Source: Hermatobates lingyangjiaoensis (lineage: Eukaryota > Arthropoda > Insecta > Hemiptera > Hermatobatidae). From it: 64,000 bases of DNA. Positions 1-9,739 of the stretch are shown here, piece after piece. Where the stretch lies: positions 1,289,501 through 1,353,500 of the forward strand of contig JAPFBL010000070.1 of NCBI GenBank assembly GCA_026182355.1, in the 5' to 3' direction. Position 1 is the first letter of the stretch. Each line of letters begins with the position of its first letter. Made by a program: the position numbers and the translations under genes. A model generated the notes under the pieces. It was given only the letters and a program-made list of their open reading frames with translations. It was not told the DNA's origin and did not search any database.

Positions 1-240
1 ATCCTCAAGAATTTCTTGTCTCACCAAAGTTGTCTGGATGTCCCAACATTATGTTATCATATACATGATAAGAGCTAGAACTAAAAAAAAGGAGCTCTTA
101 TCATATATATGAAAATACTGATGCACCACGCTATGTAATGGAACAAGACTAATAACTAAGTATCTTAATGATATAGTCATTGTTTGTAAAATTATCGCCT
201 CACAGTTTCAATAAAAAATAGTTTTATTTCCCCTGATTGA
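1..240 (+). pseudogene. Helitron-like (Pif1-type) helicase relic, copy 1
   Basis: Around 133-215 the plus strand reads CNGTRLITKYLNDIVIV followed by CKIIAS. This matches the C-terminal helicase signature LCNGTRL...NVI of Pif1-like helicases carried by Helitron transposons. The fragment is only about 30 residues, has no start, and is followed by a weak match to the FIPRI-type end of that region (near 222-235). Two related copies lie at 1436-1645 and 10306-10635. Bases 1-120 resemble the start of copy 2, so the repeat is longer than the coding remnant. Seen: the motif and its threefold recurrence. Inferred: Helitron origin. A host Pif1 pseudogene is possible but less likely given dispersed copies. 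Confidence 0.5.
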
Positions 241-1435
241 TAATTTTTTTACCTAAACAGGACAATTTGACTATTCTGCATAGTAAAAATCCATTAGCAT
301 AAAATCAAGAGAACAGATTGATAATATTAAAAGTTATAGTTTGTGCTACAACTTGTGTCAAGAGAATTTCGCTTATAATTTTTTAATGTTTTATAAAATA
401 AAAAAAAAAAAATTAAAAAGACAACCGGAATGAAAAGAGAAGTAGGAAGAAGTATAAATAATGTGTTCTAAGGGGCCTCATCATCAAAGGAAAGGAAGTT
501 TTCCTTTGTTCATTTCTTTCTCTTTTTTTGCATACGACGCTATATTGACGATGTTTTCTTTGTTTGACTATACGGTGCACGTGATTTAGACCTCTTTCAA
601 TCTATATACTTATAAAACCCTGCTGTTTTGATTGTTTGTTTGCACACGCTCTGCACTGAATAAAAAATAAAATATATAAGACTTTGTATATATCGAACAC
701 ACCACCTTTGAATTAGAAGTCTATCGCTCCAAAAGCTTGTCTATGTTCAAAAGACCTCAAAAAATTCACATAAATGACGTTCCGTTGTATAAGTCATTTA
801 AAGATAAAGCCTTAGCTATTTTATGACTACAAAGTGATTTATAACATCAACAATAATAATATAATTAGTTTTTTAATTTAAATTATAATGATTTAATTAT
901 AATAAATTTAGAAAGAAGAAGTTTAATGAAAAATCTTCAAGAATAAGAAATGATTTTGTAATATATACACAAATGGTAATTATTTTTGTTTACAAGTTTA
1001 AAAAGACAATGTTTGATATGTGTTAGAAATTAACAAATTAATATAAGTAAAAAGTGAAAAGTATATAATTATGTCCATAATCATAAAATAGTTTGTCTTT
1101 TATGAAAAAAAAATCTTCTTTTGATATTTCTACAAGCTTGTGGCGCAAATTTACTAAATTTTATTTAATTCGCAAATTATGAAATTATGAAATAATGAGA
1201 TTACACTGCCCCAAGACATGATTATCCATGCACATATTGTTAACCAGTGTATTGAATACATTTAATCTTTATTTATAGCTCACAAATATTGTTTACAGGA
1301 AATCCTATATTAGTTCCCTCTAACGAGACAGTCAGAGAAATTAATCATAAGTGCATTGGAAATTTTCGAGAAGAAATTAAACAATATCTATCATATAACT
1401 CGGTTCGTATAGGAACGAAAGCTGTACATAAGCGC
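241..1435. other. AT-rich spacer, nothing recognised
   Basis: I see poly-A/T tracts and short imperfect repeats but no reading frame, RNA gene or transposon end that I can support. Confidence 0.6.
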
Positions 1436-1645
1436 AGAATTTCTTAATTCACTAGAGTTGTCTAGATTACTCCCAACTCAAAAAAAACGGGCACTTACCA
1501 TGTATATCAGAAATACTGATACACCACGCTTATGTAATTGAACAAGACTAATAACAGAGTATCTTAATGAAATTGTTATTGTTTGTAAAATTATCGCCTC
1601 ACAGTTTCAATGAAAAATAGTTTTATTTCCAAGATTGATAAATGT
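1436..1645 (+). pseudogene. Helitron-like helicase relic, copy 2
   Basis: The sequence aligns by eye with positions 1-240. The coding remnant near 1531-1615 reads as TRLITEYLNEIVIV then CKIIAS, but the NG of CNGTRL is damaged to an in-frame stop. Direct orientation relative to copy 1, about 1.4 kb away. A dead dispersed repeat rather than a gene. Confidence 0.45.
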
Positions 1646-1831
1646 TTTACCATTTTATTGAAAAGGAAAACATTTATTTAGTGAATATAATGCATTAAAG
1701 AGGATGAAGTTGGATGATTCAACGGGTCATCGGCCGATCGATGATTCGACCGTAATAGCAGTCGAAATATTGAAAAGTGTTTTTGTTATGTTTCTGTCCA
1801 TGTGTCACAGTTTATTTTAAGTATATATATA

Positions 1832-1970
1832 TGATCAAACCACAATAAGAAATGGGTTTTTGACTCTGACGAAGACCGCTTGTTACGGTTGAAAGATCTT
1901 AGTCTTGTTTTCCCATTTCTTATTGTGGTTTGATCATTGATTGTTATTTGAATCGTTTATGTGACATCTT
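1832..1970 (+). repeat. PLE-end family A, right arm plus truncated left arm
   Basis: Starts with a short inverted fragment (GATCAAACCACAATAAG), then runs into the family A unit with a hammerhead at 1862-1904, and ends in the family A terminal sequence followed by (TA)n. The left arm has lost its hammerhead, so this fold-back is asymmetric. It is one of about 17 family A copies in the window. Confidence 0.8.
1862..1904 (+). ncRNA. Hammerhead ribozyme motif, family A
   Basis: Stem I strand GACU (1862-1865) is followed by the core CUGACGA (1866-1872) and one extra A. Stem II is GACCG/CGGUU around a 7-nt loop, then GAAA (1891-1894), the self-complementary stem III GAUC, the cleavage pair UU, and AGUC (1901-1904), which pairs with GACU. 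All hammerhead core positions fit except the extra A after CUGACGA. Hammerheads are established in PLEs; activity of this copy is inferred only. Confidence 0.7.
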
Positions 1971-2980
1971 TATATATATATTTTGTTACTCTAACCTTAA
2001 TACAATTTTTGAAATTCCCAACATACTCTAGGTCTCTAGGTGTATCATGCGTGACGTCAACCCTTAAAGCTTGATTTTCTACTTCTAACCTGTTGAGACC
2101 GACACTATAGCTTCATTCATTAATAAAGTATTAACAAATCAATAACCTTTAATTGTATAAGATAGTTAAGTGGAGTGGTAAAAAAGGAATCGAAGATTTT
2201 TTTTGGTATAATTATCAGAATTTTAATGGAAGAGGTATCCCAATTGAAATGTTTCTGAAATGGGTTTGTCACAGCTTTAACTGTGAAGTTCTAGTTAACC
2301 GCTTTTCATACTTTGCTTTCAGTTCCCCCTGTTGAAAACTTTTCATTGTCATAACACCAAACAACTGTGTCACAAAGTCAATAGTAGTTGTCATTTTGGG
2401 CTGCAGCAATCCAACTCTGACATAAAAGCTTGTTTATGAATTCATTTCATTATTTTACTTTGATTGTTAGAAAACTTTTCTTAAAAGAAGGCATAAACCG
2501 AACCGTTTTTATTAAAATAGTTTAGGAGTTTATGCCTAACTTTCTTAGAAATACCCACCTTTGTAAACTTTCAAACTTTTTAAAGTTTTTACAGGTGGCC
2601 CACTCCACGACAAGAAACGGTTATAAAACAATGGACAACGAGGTCATGTCAATTCTATGCTGGATTTTTTAAAAGTTTTTACCACTATGAAGAAGTAGTA
2701 AAAAGATATATATTAGAAAATTAACCACTTATCTATTTAAAATGTCTGAATATCAATATGAGACCGAGATATTTTACCTGGGTTTTGTAACTCTATCGCC
2801 AATGAACAAAGGAGGTAGAAGAGGAGGAGTACCTTTACAGAAACGTATATGGGCACTCTTTGTGGGGTTCAGAGACAATTTCCAATATTTTAAGATTAAA
2901 ACACAATAGAAAACTATTGTTTTAACCGTCATCAGGATTAAAAAAGGATTGAAGATAAGTGCACTAGCCGAACAATGGTT
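1971..2980. other. Spacer, partly PLE-derived, no gene
   Basis: Bases 2040-2100 contain a stretch with local resemblance to 11600-11660, so some of it is probably transposon 3' region. The 60-codon frame at 2153-2335 has no recognisable motif and I do not call it a gene. Confidence 0.45.
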
Positions 2981-2986
2981 GGAACC

Positions 2987-3032
<46 letters not shown>
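2987..3032. repeat. (CA)n microsatellite
   Basis: About 23 CA units. It creates artificial Thr-His and Val-Cys reading frames on the two strands, which should not be read as proteins. Confidence 0.98.
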
Positions 3033-3035
<3 letters not shown>

Positions 3036-3593
3036 TCAGAAAAAAGTGGAAACAAATGTTTTATCAGTCTACTTATAAGCCTAAAACGCATTAAATCCCA
3101 CCTGCAACCAACCAACCATATTCTATTGTTAACACTTTGACGTTTTAAAATATTTATTTAAGCCTAAATATTATTTTCTTTACTTTATCATAATAATATT
3201 TGTATTGTTATTTTCCATTAATGTTTATTAAACGTTTGTATTTATAATTTTGTTTGTATTTTAGATGTAGTTTCATATTTATTTAAGTTTACCTGTTTAA
3301 AATTGTTCAACCATTAATTTTATTCTATCTGATTTTGCTTTTAACTCTTTAATTTTCTATTTCTTTTTTAAATTTACATATTAAATTAACATTTTTTCTC
3401 AACAGATGCATGTGTGGTTGCAATGTCGGTGATGAATCATCGTTCAGCCAAAGCCCTTTCCCTTACCCCTATCTTCCTGATGACTGTTAAACCCAAATTT
3501 GAAAGTATTAAAGTACTTATCTGTTGTGTGGATTTCTTTAGATTGTATTAGAACTCATATATACACAAACACACACACTGCATACGTATATAT

Positions 3594-3812
3594 ATGATCA
3601 AACCACAATATAAATGGGAAAACAAGACTGATATCCTTCAACCGTAACAAGCGGTCTTCGTCAGAGTAAAAAACCCAACTGATCGTACTCAACGGTTTTT
3701 GACTCTGACGAAAACCGCTTGTTACGGTTGAAAGATCTTATTCTTGTTTTCCCATTTCTTATTGTGGTTTGATCATTGATTGCTATTTCACGTGTTTTTG
3801 CGAAATCTTTTT
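3594..3812. repeat. PLE-end family A fold-back (head-to-head)
   Basis: Two family A arms face each other around a short loop near 3668-3700. The right arm carries a hammerhead at 3701-3743 (plus strand). The left arm holds a decayed one at about 3625-3668 (minus) in which GAAA reads GAAG. The fold-back is bounded by TA-rich sequence on both sides. Confidence 0.75.
3701..3743 (+). ncRNA. Hammerhead ribozyme motif, family A
   Basis: Same skeleton as at 1862-1904: GACU, CUGACGA, stem II, GAAA, GAUC, UU. The 3' stem I strand reads AUUC instead of AGUC, so stem I is weakened and this copy may be inactive. Confidence 0.55.
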
Positions 3813-4004
3813 AACATATATAATTATATATATATAATATATATATATATATTTATATATATTAAAATAAGCAGCAGCTTCTGCATTGACCAGTTTCTTG
3901 TTGACACTCTCTACTTTTCGTATCACTTTGCGGTGAGACTCTGGTAGCTTCCAAAGAAGGTTAGCAAAAGACATTAACACACACAATAAACATAGGTCAA
4001 ACAC
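3783..4004 (-). pseudogene. PLE N-terminal coding fragment, left arm
   Basis: The minus strand encodes the same segment as 6337-6480 plus: a Leu/Lys/Glu-rich stretch containing KVIRKVESVNKKLVNAEAAA. It then runs into (TA)n and is translated as a run of Ile-Tyr. Only the first PLE coding portion is present. It lies just outside the left-arm hammerhead. Confidence 0.6.
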
Positions 4005-4065
4005 GAAAAACTAAATCTTAATCACTGTAATTAATCACTAAATTAACAAACTAAATAAAAATGCG

Positions 4066-4101
4066 TACAAGCTTTCGGCTCTCATTGGCCATCTTCAGGT
4101 A
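4066..4101 (-). ncRNA. Hammerhead ribozyme motif, PLE-1 left arm
   Basis: On the minus strand: UAC, CUGAAGA, one extra U, stem II GGC/GCC around an 8-nt loop, GAAA, stem III GC, cleavage pair UU, then GUA pairing with UAC. Stem I is only 3 bp. It sits just after the PLE coding region, as expected for a PLE pseudo-LTR. Confidence 0.7.
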
Positions 4102-4270
4102 TAAACTAAAATTAATAAAGTCTAAAGCACTATAGTTAGAATAAAAATAAGATATTTGAACAATGTCTAAAAAAAAATTACTGTACTACAGGAAGTGAAT
4201 CTAAAGTGGGAGTGAGGGGAAGGGGAGGTATGCATGGCGACAGGGTCGGCCAAAACTACCTGTGGTTCCT

Positions 4271-5117
4271 TCACCTCCCTCTCTCCCTTACAAGCTTGAA
4301 AGTATTGTCAAAATTCTTAAAGCTAGGCACAGAGTTGAAATCATTGCTCTGGACATTTAGCCTGGGGTTACATTCTTTAATATACAGAGCCTCCAGTATA
4401 TGTAACCTGCCAGGCTCGTGGCACACTTGCAGAATGGAAGTGCCCTCAATCAGGGCCTGCCTCGTCAGTCTTACTCGGTGAGCGTCCTCCGTATGGTTTT
4501 TAGGGGCCCCAGTGCTCAGGTGGACAGTTAGACGCCGCGAAAGCTTCGTAGTAGTCATCCCTATGTATGAGGATGGGAGGGTTGCACAGTCCCCTATACT
4601 GCATTTGTACTCATACACAAGGTGACTACGTTGTAGCTCCGGGGTCTCAGTTCTCGGTCTATTGTAGAGTAGTAGGTCCGATGTCTTTCTACTTCTATAA
4701 TATATAGTCAGCCTTATCTTGTCCTGCTCGTTGGTAGTTTGAATATTGTTATTTACCAGTTTTTGTATTGCGCGTTCCTCTTGTCTATGCTCCGTACTAA
4801 AATATCCTTTGTAAAACAGGCGGATAGTCTCTCCTGTAGGCGGGTCTGTCTCGTTACTAGCATACCATTTATTGCAAAAAGTTTTAATTGAGTTGGCGAC
4901 CTCCTGGTTCGAAAAACCATTATTAACCAGCACCTGGGTTGAACGTTCTAACTCTTGATGTATGAGGTCCCAACTGCTGCAATGTGTAAATGCCCTTTTT
5001 ATGTAGGCATTAATAGTGGCCTTTTTATACCTATTAGGACACTCACTATTGCCATTAAGACAAAACCCAAGATTTGAGGGTTTCCTATATACGTCCGTCC
5101 TAAAACTTTGATTGTCC
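4271..5117 (-). CDS. Penelope-like element, post-RT linker and GIY-YIG endonuclease (partial)
   Basis: C-terminal part of a PLE polyprotein, whose RT and GIY-YIG nuclease act together in retrotransposition. The frame is open from the centre of the palindrome (about 5117) to a stop at 4271. The region nearest the centre carries the post-RT pattern ending in YKKATINAYIKRA. About 100 residues before the C-terminus comes the GIY-YIG core: VYEYKCSIGDC, then SSYIGMT, with the Cys pair (C-x4-C) typical of PLE nucleases between the GIY-like and YIG-like strands. The basic LSRRL follows, and the catalytic Glu is probably that of ILEALYIKECNP. This copy keeps both short C runs that are one base shorter in the right arm, so it is the better-preserved arm. 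The N-terminal half and the RT are missing, so it cannot be autonomous. Confidence 0.8.
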
Positions 5118-5184
5118 AGTCCTAAAACTGCTTAGAGTCCAGCTTGAAGGTGAGTCCGGGCTAAAACTCACCACAGACAGTAGC

Positions 5185-5984
5185 GTGAATGGCCAGTTGC
5201 CATTCCTCGACGTCTTGGTGAAGCAAGACAATCAAAGTTTTAGGACGGACGTATATAGGAAACCCTCAAATCTTGGGTTTTGTCTTAATGGCAATAGTGA
5301 GTGTCCTAATAGGTATAAAAAGGCCACTATTAATGCCTACATAAAAAGGGCATTTACACATTGCAGCAGTTGGGACCTCATACATCAAGAGTTAGAACGT
5401 TCAACCCAGGTGCTGGTTAATAATGGTTTTTCGAACCAGGAGGTCGCCAACTCAATTAAAACTTTTTGCAATAAATGGTATGCTAGTAACGAGACAGACC
5501 CGCCTACAGGAGAGACTATCGCCTGTTTTACAAAGGATATTTTAGTACGGAGCATAGACAAGAGGAACGCGCAATACAAAAACTGGTAAATAACAATATT
5601 CAAACTACCAACGAGCAGGACAAGATAAGGCTGACTATATATTATAGAAGTAGAAAGACATCGGACCTACTACTCTACAATAGACCGAGAACTGAGACCC
5701 CGGAGCTACAACGTAGTCACCTTGTGTATGAGTACAAATGCAGTATAGGGGACTGTGCAACCCTCCCATCCTCATACATAGGGATGACTACTACGAAGCT
5801 TTCGCGGCGTCTAACTGTCCACCTGAGCACTGGGGCCCCTAAAAACCATACGGAGGACGCTCACCGAGTAAGACTGACGAGGCAGGCCCTGATTGAGGGC
5901 ACTTCCATTCTGCAAGTGTGCCACGAGCCTGGCAGGTTACATATACTGGAGGCTCTGTATATTAAAGAATGTAACCCAGGCTAA
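5185..5984 (+). pseudogene. Penelope-like element, RT C-terminus to GIY-YIG, frameshifted
   Basis: Right-arm counterpart of 4271-5117. It begins further upstream: LPFLDVLV...TDVYRKPS is the conserved PLE segment just downstream of RT motif D/E. The frame then reads the linker to about 5520, where a CC in the left arm is a single C here, shifting the frame. The GIY-YIG portion resumes in another frame at about 5590-5984 with YEYKCSIGDC and SSYIGMT. A second one-base loss of C near 5977 ends the protein early, where the left arm continues. Both differences are in short C runs, so consensus error is a live alternative to true decay. Confidence 0.8.
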
Positions 5985-6240
5985 ATGTCCAGAGCAATGA
6001 TTTCAACTCTGTGCCTAGCTTTAAGAATTTTGACAATACTTTCAAGCTTGTAAGGGAGAGAGGGAGGTGAAGGAACCACAGGTAGTTTTGGCCGACCCTG
6101 TCGCCATGCATACCTCCCCTTCCCCTCACTCCCACTTTAGATTCACTTCCTGTAGTACAGTAATTTTTTTTTTTAGACATTGTTCAAATATCTTATTTTA
6201 TTCTAACTATAGTGCTTTAGACTTTATTAATTTTAGTTTA

Positions 6241-6276
6241 TACCTGAAGATGGCCAATGAGAGCCGAAAGCTTGTA
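6241..6276 (+). ncRNA. Hammerhead ribozyme motif, PLE-1 right arm
   Basis: UAC (6241-6243), CUGAAGA (6244-6250), extra U, stem II GGC/GCC with loop 6255-6262, GAAA (6266-6269), GC, UU, then GUA (6274-6276). Mirror copy of 4066-4101 with the same paired bases. Confidence 0.7.
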
Positions 6277-6336
6277 CGCATTTTTATTTAGTTTGTTAAT
6301 TTAGTGATTAATACAGTGATTAAGATTTAGTTTTTC

Positions 6337-6514
6337 GTGTTTGACCTATGTTTATTGTGTGTGTTAATGTCTTTTGCTAACCTTCTTTGGAAGCTACCAG
6401 AGTCTCACCGCAAAGTGATACGAAAAGTAGAGAGTGTCAACAAGAAACTGGTCAATGCAGAAGCTGCTGCTTATTTTAATAATATATGCTTAAGGGAAGA
6501 CCTGCTGCCTTTGT

Positions 6515-6530
<16 letters not shown>
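6337..6530 (+). pseudogene. PLE N-terminal coding fragment running into (TA)n
   Basis: A frame of about 64 residues with an amphipathic, Lys/Glu-rich segment followed by AAAYFNNICLREDLLPLYTH. It then enters (TA)n and is read as repeated Ile-Tyr. The LLP-x-YT motif followed by TA sequence recurs in at least three other PLE fragments here (12160-12300, 14310-14396 inverted, 27640-27735). It therefore marks a conserved position near the start of PLE coding regions where these copies were cut off. The fragment lies directly downstream of the hammerhead, as in tandem PLE copies where the pseudo-LTR runs into the next unit. Confidence 0.6.

Positions 6531-6564
<34 letters not shown>
6522..6564. repeat. 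(TA)n microsatellite
   Basis: About 20 TA units separating two unrelated PLE-end families. Confidence 0.95.
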
Positions 6565-6570
<6 letters not shown>

Positions 6571-6745
6571 GAATTTAAAAAAGAACACATAGAAAGGAAA
6601 CCACTGAACTCACTACTATATTTCGATGTCCTCGTCTTCAGGAAAAGAAGTGAATCGCTCCAAAGGCTGATAACGACTGACTTGGCGTTCGAACTGAAGC
6701 ACTCAAACAGTGTAGTCAACTTTCGGAGGATAGGTAGACAGGGAA
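6565..6745 (-). repeat. PLE-end family J
   Basis: Carries a hammerhead-like core on the minus strand at 6611-6652: CUGAAGA, extra C, a weak 2-3 bp stem II (CGA/UCG), GAAA, then UA-UA. Stem I is poorly paired. Related copies are at 12296-12432, 14400-14520 and 17755-17920. Confidence 0.6.
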
Positions 6746-7500
6746 GATAAAGAGATAAAAGCCAAATAAAAATTAAAAAATGAAAACATTTAACTAAAAT
6801 AAAATTAAAAGCTGATAACAACTTAAAAAAAATAAAAAATTATAAATAAAAAAAAAAATCAACGATTGAGGTTAAGCCCAGGAGCCGATCTACCGCCCAG
6901 AAGACTAATAAGTGCTTCTTCTGAAGCTCTCAGAGTAACTTTCGAATTAATTATATATATATATTTAAGATTAAACAGGGTAAGTAGAAAAATGAAGAAC
7001 AGGAATAAATTAAATTAATGAAGAAAAGGGAAGCAGTGAAAGAGAGAAAAAAGTTAAGGTAAGAGAAGTTAAGGTATTTTTAGAAGCGAAAGGGAGATCC
7101 ACGAAAGGGATTGTTTTCAATTCAACGGAGGAGCAAACTTTGTAACCTTCTACTTTTGAATTTGAACCTTGTTTAACCATTGCTATTGCTTTAAGGCATT
7201 ATGTAACCTTTCTTTATTTCGTATATGCTTTATTTAACCTTCTCCTGTTGTCTTGTACAATTTGTAATCTTTTTTTTATTAATGTTTTCCTACTCTGTTG
7301 CATTATATCATCTATTGTCTAACACTATCGCTTAAATTTCGCTTCTAATATTTTTAGGCTCTTTTCTGTTGCACTGAATACTTTCCCTTTATTGGATTTC
7401 CATTTCACTTTATTCACCTACTTTTATTTCTTTCATTGATTTCTGCATAGAAATCCCTTTAGTTTATCTTTACATATATTATAAATACATACATGTTTCT
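6746..7500. other. PLE-derived low-complexity region, no gene
   Basis: Poly-A stretches and T-rich degenerate repeats with recurring TTATTTAACC-like words (7140-7270), also seen at 53390-53640. Probably untranslated transposon sequence; no coding frame supported. Confidence 0.4.
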
Positions 7501-7770
7501 GAGTAAACTATAGATACGCAGTAAATAGGAAAAAGCACATATAATCTCTAATTTTTGGTTTAAGCACCAGAAGAGAAAAGATGGGGATGGCAAGTTTATT
7601 TGTTTAATAAATATATTTATTTTAATATTTATTTAGTTTAATATTTAGCAACACGTATACATGTCGTGTGCGAGGTGACCGTCTCCAACCGTCCCTTCAC
7701 AAATGTGCTTAACGTCCCAATCTGTTACCTCCTGATCACGCTTAAACCAAAAATTAGAAACTATAAGTGT
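7501..7770 (-). repeat. PLE-end family I, decayed copy
   Basis: Near 7555-7575 the minus strand has a degenerate hammerhead (stem II GGUU/AACC and AUUA-GAGA kept, CUGAAGA lost). The flank at 7660-7730 contains CCGTCTCCAACCGTC, which also appears inverted at 48850. Better copies are at 14580-14720 and 48700-48872. Confidence 0.5.
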
Positions 7771-7864
7771 GTTTTTCTATTTACTCTGTACCTATAGTTT
7801 TCTCTGAAACGTGTTTTGTCCTTTTTGGATCGTTTTCTTGTGATTATATGATAATATTATATAT

Positions 7865-7896
<32 letters not shown>

Positions 7897-8176
7897 ATAT
7901 ATGTAAACTTCTTTTTTGTTAACGTGATTTATTACTGATAACTGATAACAGAATACAAAATTAGTTAACAAAAGTAATAAGTTAACAAACTTATGATGTT
8001 CAAAAACAAAATAAACAGTTACCTGATAACAGAATCAAATTACACGTAATTTCTTTCTTCCAAACAAACAGTCACCAATGTTATCAAAATAACCGAGAAC
8101 AACAATGGTTTTGATTCAAATAAACAAACTGACACCTTGCATTGAAAAACCACCTAAGGTTGATCAGTGTAGCCAA

Positions 8177-8215
<39 letters not shown>

Positions 8216-8277
8216 TATAGTGTGTTCTCTAATCGGGGTTCGGTCAATTATCCAGGATGAAAAATTAAACTCTCGTT

Positions 8278-8316
8278 GCCAACGTTTCGGTTTTATTTAA
8301 AACCTTTTTCATAGGC
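8278..8316 (-). ncRNA. Hammerhead-like fold with altered core, family C
   Basis: GCC, UAUGAAA, a 6-bp stem II (GGUUUU/AAAACC), GAAA, CG, UU, GGC. GCC and GGC pair as stem I and the GAAA/UU positions fit, but the expected CUGANGA is replaced by CUAUGAA. The same change is in all five family C copies, so it predates their spread. Catalysis is doubtful. Confidence 0.45.
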
Positions 8317-8673
8317 CTACAAACAAAGGATAATAAGTAATCACATATCAACATCAAACATATACACAATATGAAAATGGATGGTTACAACTTATGAATA
8401 TTACAAGTAGAAATATTTCAGAGATACATAAAACAATATTACTTACAGAAGTAAGATTTTTTTAACTAAGAAAATGAAATTTACATTGTTGTTCCTTTAA
8501 ATAATGTAAATTTCTTTTTCTTAGTTAAAAAATTCTTACTTCTGTAAGTAATATTGTTTTATGTATCTCTGAAATACTTCTGCTTGTAATATTCATAAGT
8601 TGTAACCATCCATTTTCATATTGTGTATATGTTTGATGTTGATATGTGATTGCTTATTATCCTTTGTTTGTAG

Positions 8674-8712
8674 GCCTATGAAAAAGGTTTTAAATAAAAA
8701 CGAAACGTTGGC
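8674..8712 (+). ncRNA. Hammerhead-like fold with altered core, family C
   Basis: Mirror copy of 8278-8316 in the right arm of the same palindrome, with the same altered core. Confidence 0.45.
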
Positions 8713-8828
8713 AACGAGAGTTTAATTTTTTATCCTGGAAAATTGACCGAACCCCGATTAGAGAACACACCTATTCTATCAAACGGTCGATATATTATTG
8801 AGTCTGTTTATATATATATATATATATA

Positions 8829-9035
8829 AAGATTTCACATAAACACGTGAAAAAACAATCAATGATCAAACCACAATAAGAAATTGGGAAAAAAAGACTA
8901 AGATCTTTCAACCGTAACAAGCGGTCTTCGTCAGAAAACCTTCGTCAGTTGGGTGTTTGACTTTGACGAAGACCGCTTGTTACGGTTGAAAGATCTTAGT
9001 CTTGTTTTCCCATTTTCTTATTGTGGTTTGATCAT

Positions 9036-9040
<5 letters not shown>
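8829..9040. repeat. PLE-end family A fold-back
   Basis: Head-to-head family A arms between (TA)n tracts. The minus hammerhead at 8896-8938 keeps CUGACGA and GAAA but has lost the 5' stem I strand. The plus hammerhead at 8959-9001 keeps stem I but has UUGACGA for CUGACGA. Each arm therefore has a different defect. Confidence 0.8.
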
Positions 9041-9073
<33 letters not shown>

Positions 9074-9137
9074 AATTGTCACAATAACACGTGATATAAA
9101 TATTCAGGTAACTCACCACAAATTAGAGAAGATAGTC

Positions 9138-9173
9138 GCTCTAAGGCCTTTCGTTTTCACGTCGTCAGAGAGC
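9138..9173 (-). ncRNA. Hammerhead ribozyme motif, family B (left arm)
   Basis: GCUCU, CUGACGA, extra C, stem II GU/AC (CGU/ACG if G12 and the extra C pair) closed by GAAA, then core GAAA, stem III GGCC, UU, AGAGC. AGAGC pairs with GCUCU over 5 bp. Confidence 0.75.
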
Positions 9174-9315
9174 AAGTGAATACAAGTTGTAAGCAGGTTA
9201 TGAATTTTGATTTAAAGAAGGAGTAAGATTGGCATCATTGACAGTATTTTTCCCTATAACTGTTGAAATAGTCTTGATTTGTTTGATAATTCCTTCAATA
9301 ATACCAACATCAGTA

Positions 9316-9622
9316 TTCAGTTAGAAGACAAGATGATAAAAGTGCCTTGTTCCTACACATTAGAGACAAAAATCACATAATTAACTGGAAAGAAGCAAAG
9401 GAGTTGGTTTTTATGTCATGTGAAAGAAGAAGAAACATTATTGAAAGCGCCCTCATAAAAGACTTTTCTAAGAACTTGGTCAACACTAGTCCAGGCCTTT
9501 TTAAATTAGATGAATTTCTAATTGAAGGAATTATCAAACAAATCAAGACTATTTCAACAGTTATAGGGAAAAATACTGTCAATGATGCCAATCTTACTCC
9601 TTCTTTAAATCAAAATTCATAA
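9316..9622 (+). pseudogene. PLE C-terminal domain fragment
   Basis: About 90 residues with the conserved tail of PLE proteins: a His/Ile-rich start (FLHIRDKNHIINWKEAKEL), then RRRNIIESALI, then NTSPGLFKLDEFLIEGIIKQI. The same tail pattern (RNIIESSLI...GLFKLDTF) occurs at 49155-49300 in another PLE. The stop at 9620-9622 is followed 25 bp later by the family B hammerhead, the expected PLE order of coding end, short 3' UTR, ribozyme. RT and GIY-YIG are absent, so this is a 5'-truncated copy. Confidence 0.7.
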
Positions 9623-9646
9623 CCTGCTTACAACTTGTATTCACTT

Positions 9647-9682
9647 GCTCTCTGACGACGTGAAAACGAAAGGCCTTAGAGC
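9647..9682 (+). ncRNA. Hammerhead ribozyme motif, family B (right arm)
   Basis: GCUCU (9647-9651), CUGACGA (9652-9658), extra C, GU/AC stem II, GAAA, GGCC, UU, AGAGC (9678-9682). One of the cleanest hammerheads in the window: 5-bp stem I and a palindromic 4-nt stem III. Confidence 0.78.
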
Positions 9683-9739
9683 GACTATCTTCTCTAATTT
9701 GTGGTGAGTTACCTGAATATATATATATATATATATATA

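Larger units (their letters stand above)
3862..6482. mobile_element. Large Penelope-like element fold-back, 1,256-bp arms
   Basis: The left arm (3862-5117) is the reverse complement of the right arm (5227-6482), with a 109-bp spacer (5118-5226). Arms are equal in length and nearly identical by eye; the differences I spotted are single-base. Each arm contains, reading outward from the centre, post-RT and GIY-YIG coding sequence, a 3' untranslated part, a hammerhead, and an N-terminal PLE coding fragment. The plus-strand coding sequence continues through the spacer, so the right copy is longer and the left is a truncated inverted copy. Inverted and partially tandem copies are usual for PLEs. 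Such a long, clean palindrome could also be an assembly artefact. Confidence 0.85.
8217..8812. repeat. PLE-end family C fold-back, long form
   Basis: Arms of about 270 bp converge on a turnaround near 8490-8506. Both outer ends contain CTCTAATCGGGGTTCGG and end in TA repeats. Each arm has a hammerhead-like stem at 8278-8316 (minus) and 8674-8712 (plus). The same palindrome, with the same loop but shorter arms, is at 46768-47102, and a single copy forms the 3' end of the PLE at 25677-27650. Confidence 0.85.
9102..9720. mobile_element. PLE family B fold-back with C-terminal coding
   Basis: Arms 9102-9297 (minus) and about 9521-9717 (plus) are near-perfect reverse complements. The spacer 9298-9520 continues the plus-strand coding region. 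Each arm ends in a hammerhead and then (TA)n. It has the same layout as the big 3862-6482 element but an unrelated sequence. Confidence 0.8.

Noticed and set aside
2774..3140. Reading frames on both strands of about 60-110 codons across the CA repeat
   Set aside because: They exist only because (CA)n is open in several frames (Thr-His, Val-Cys); the flanks show no domain.
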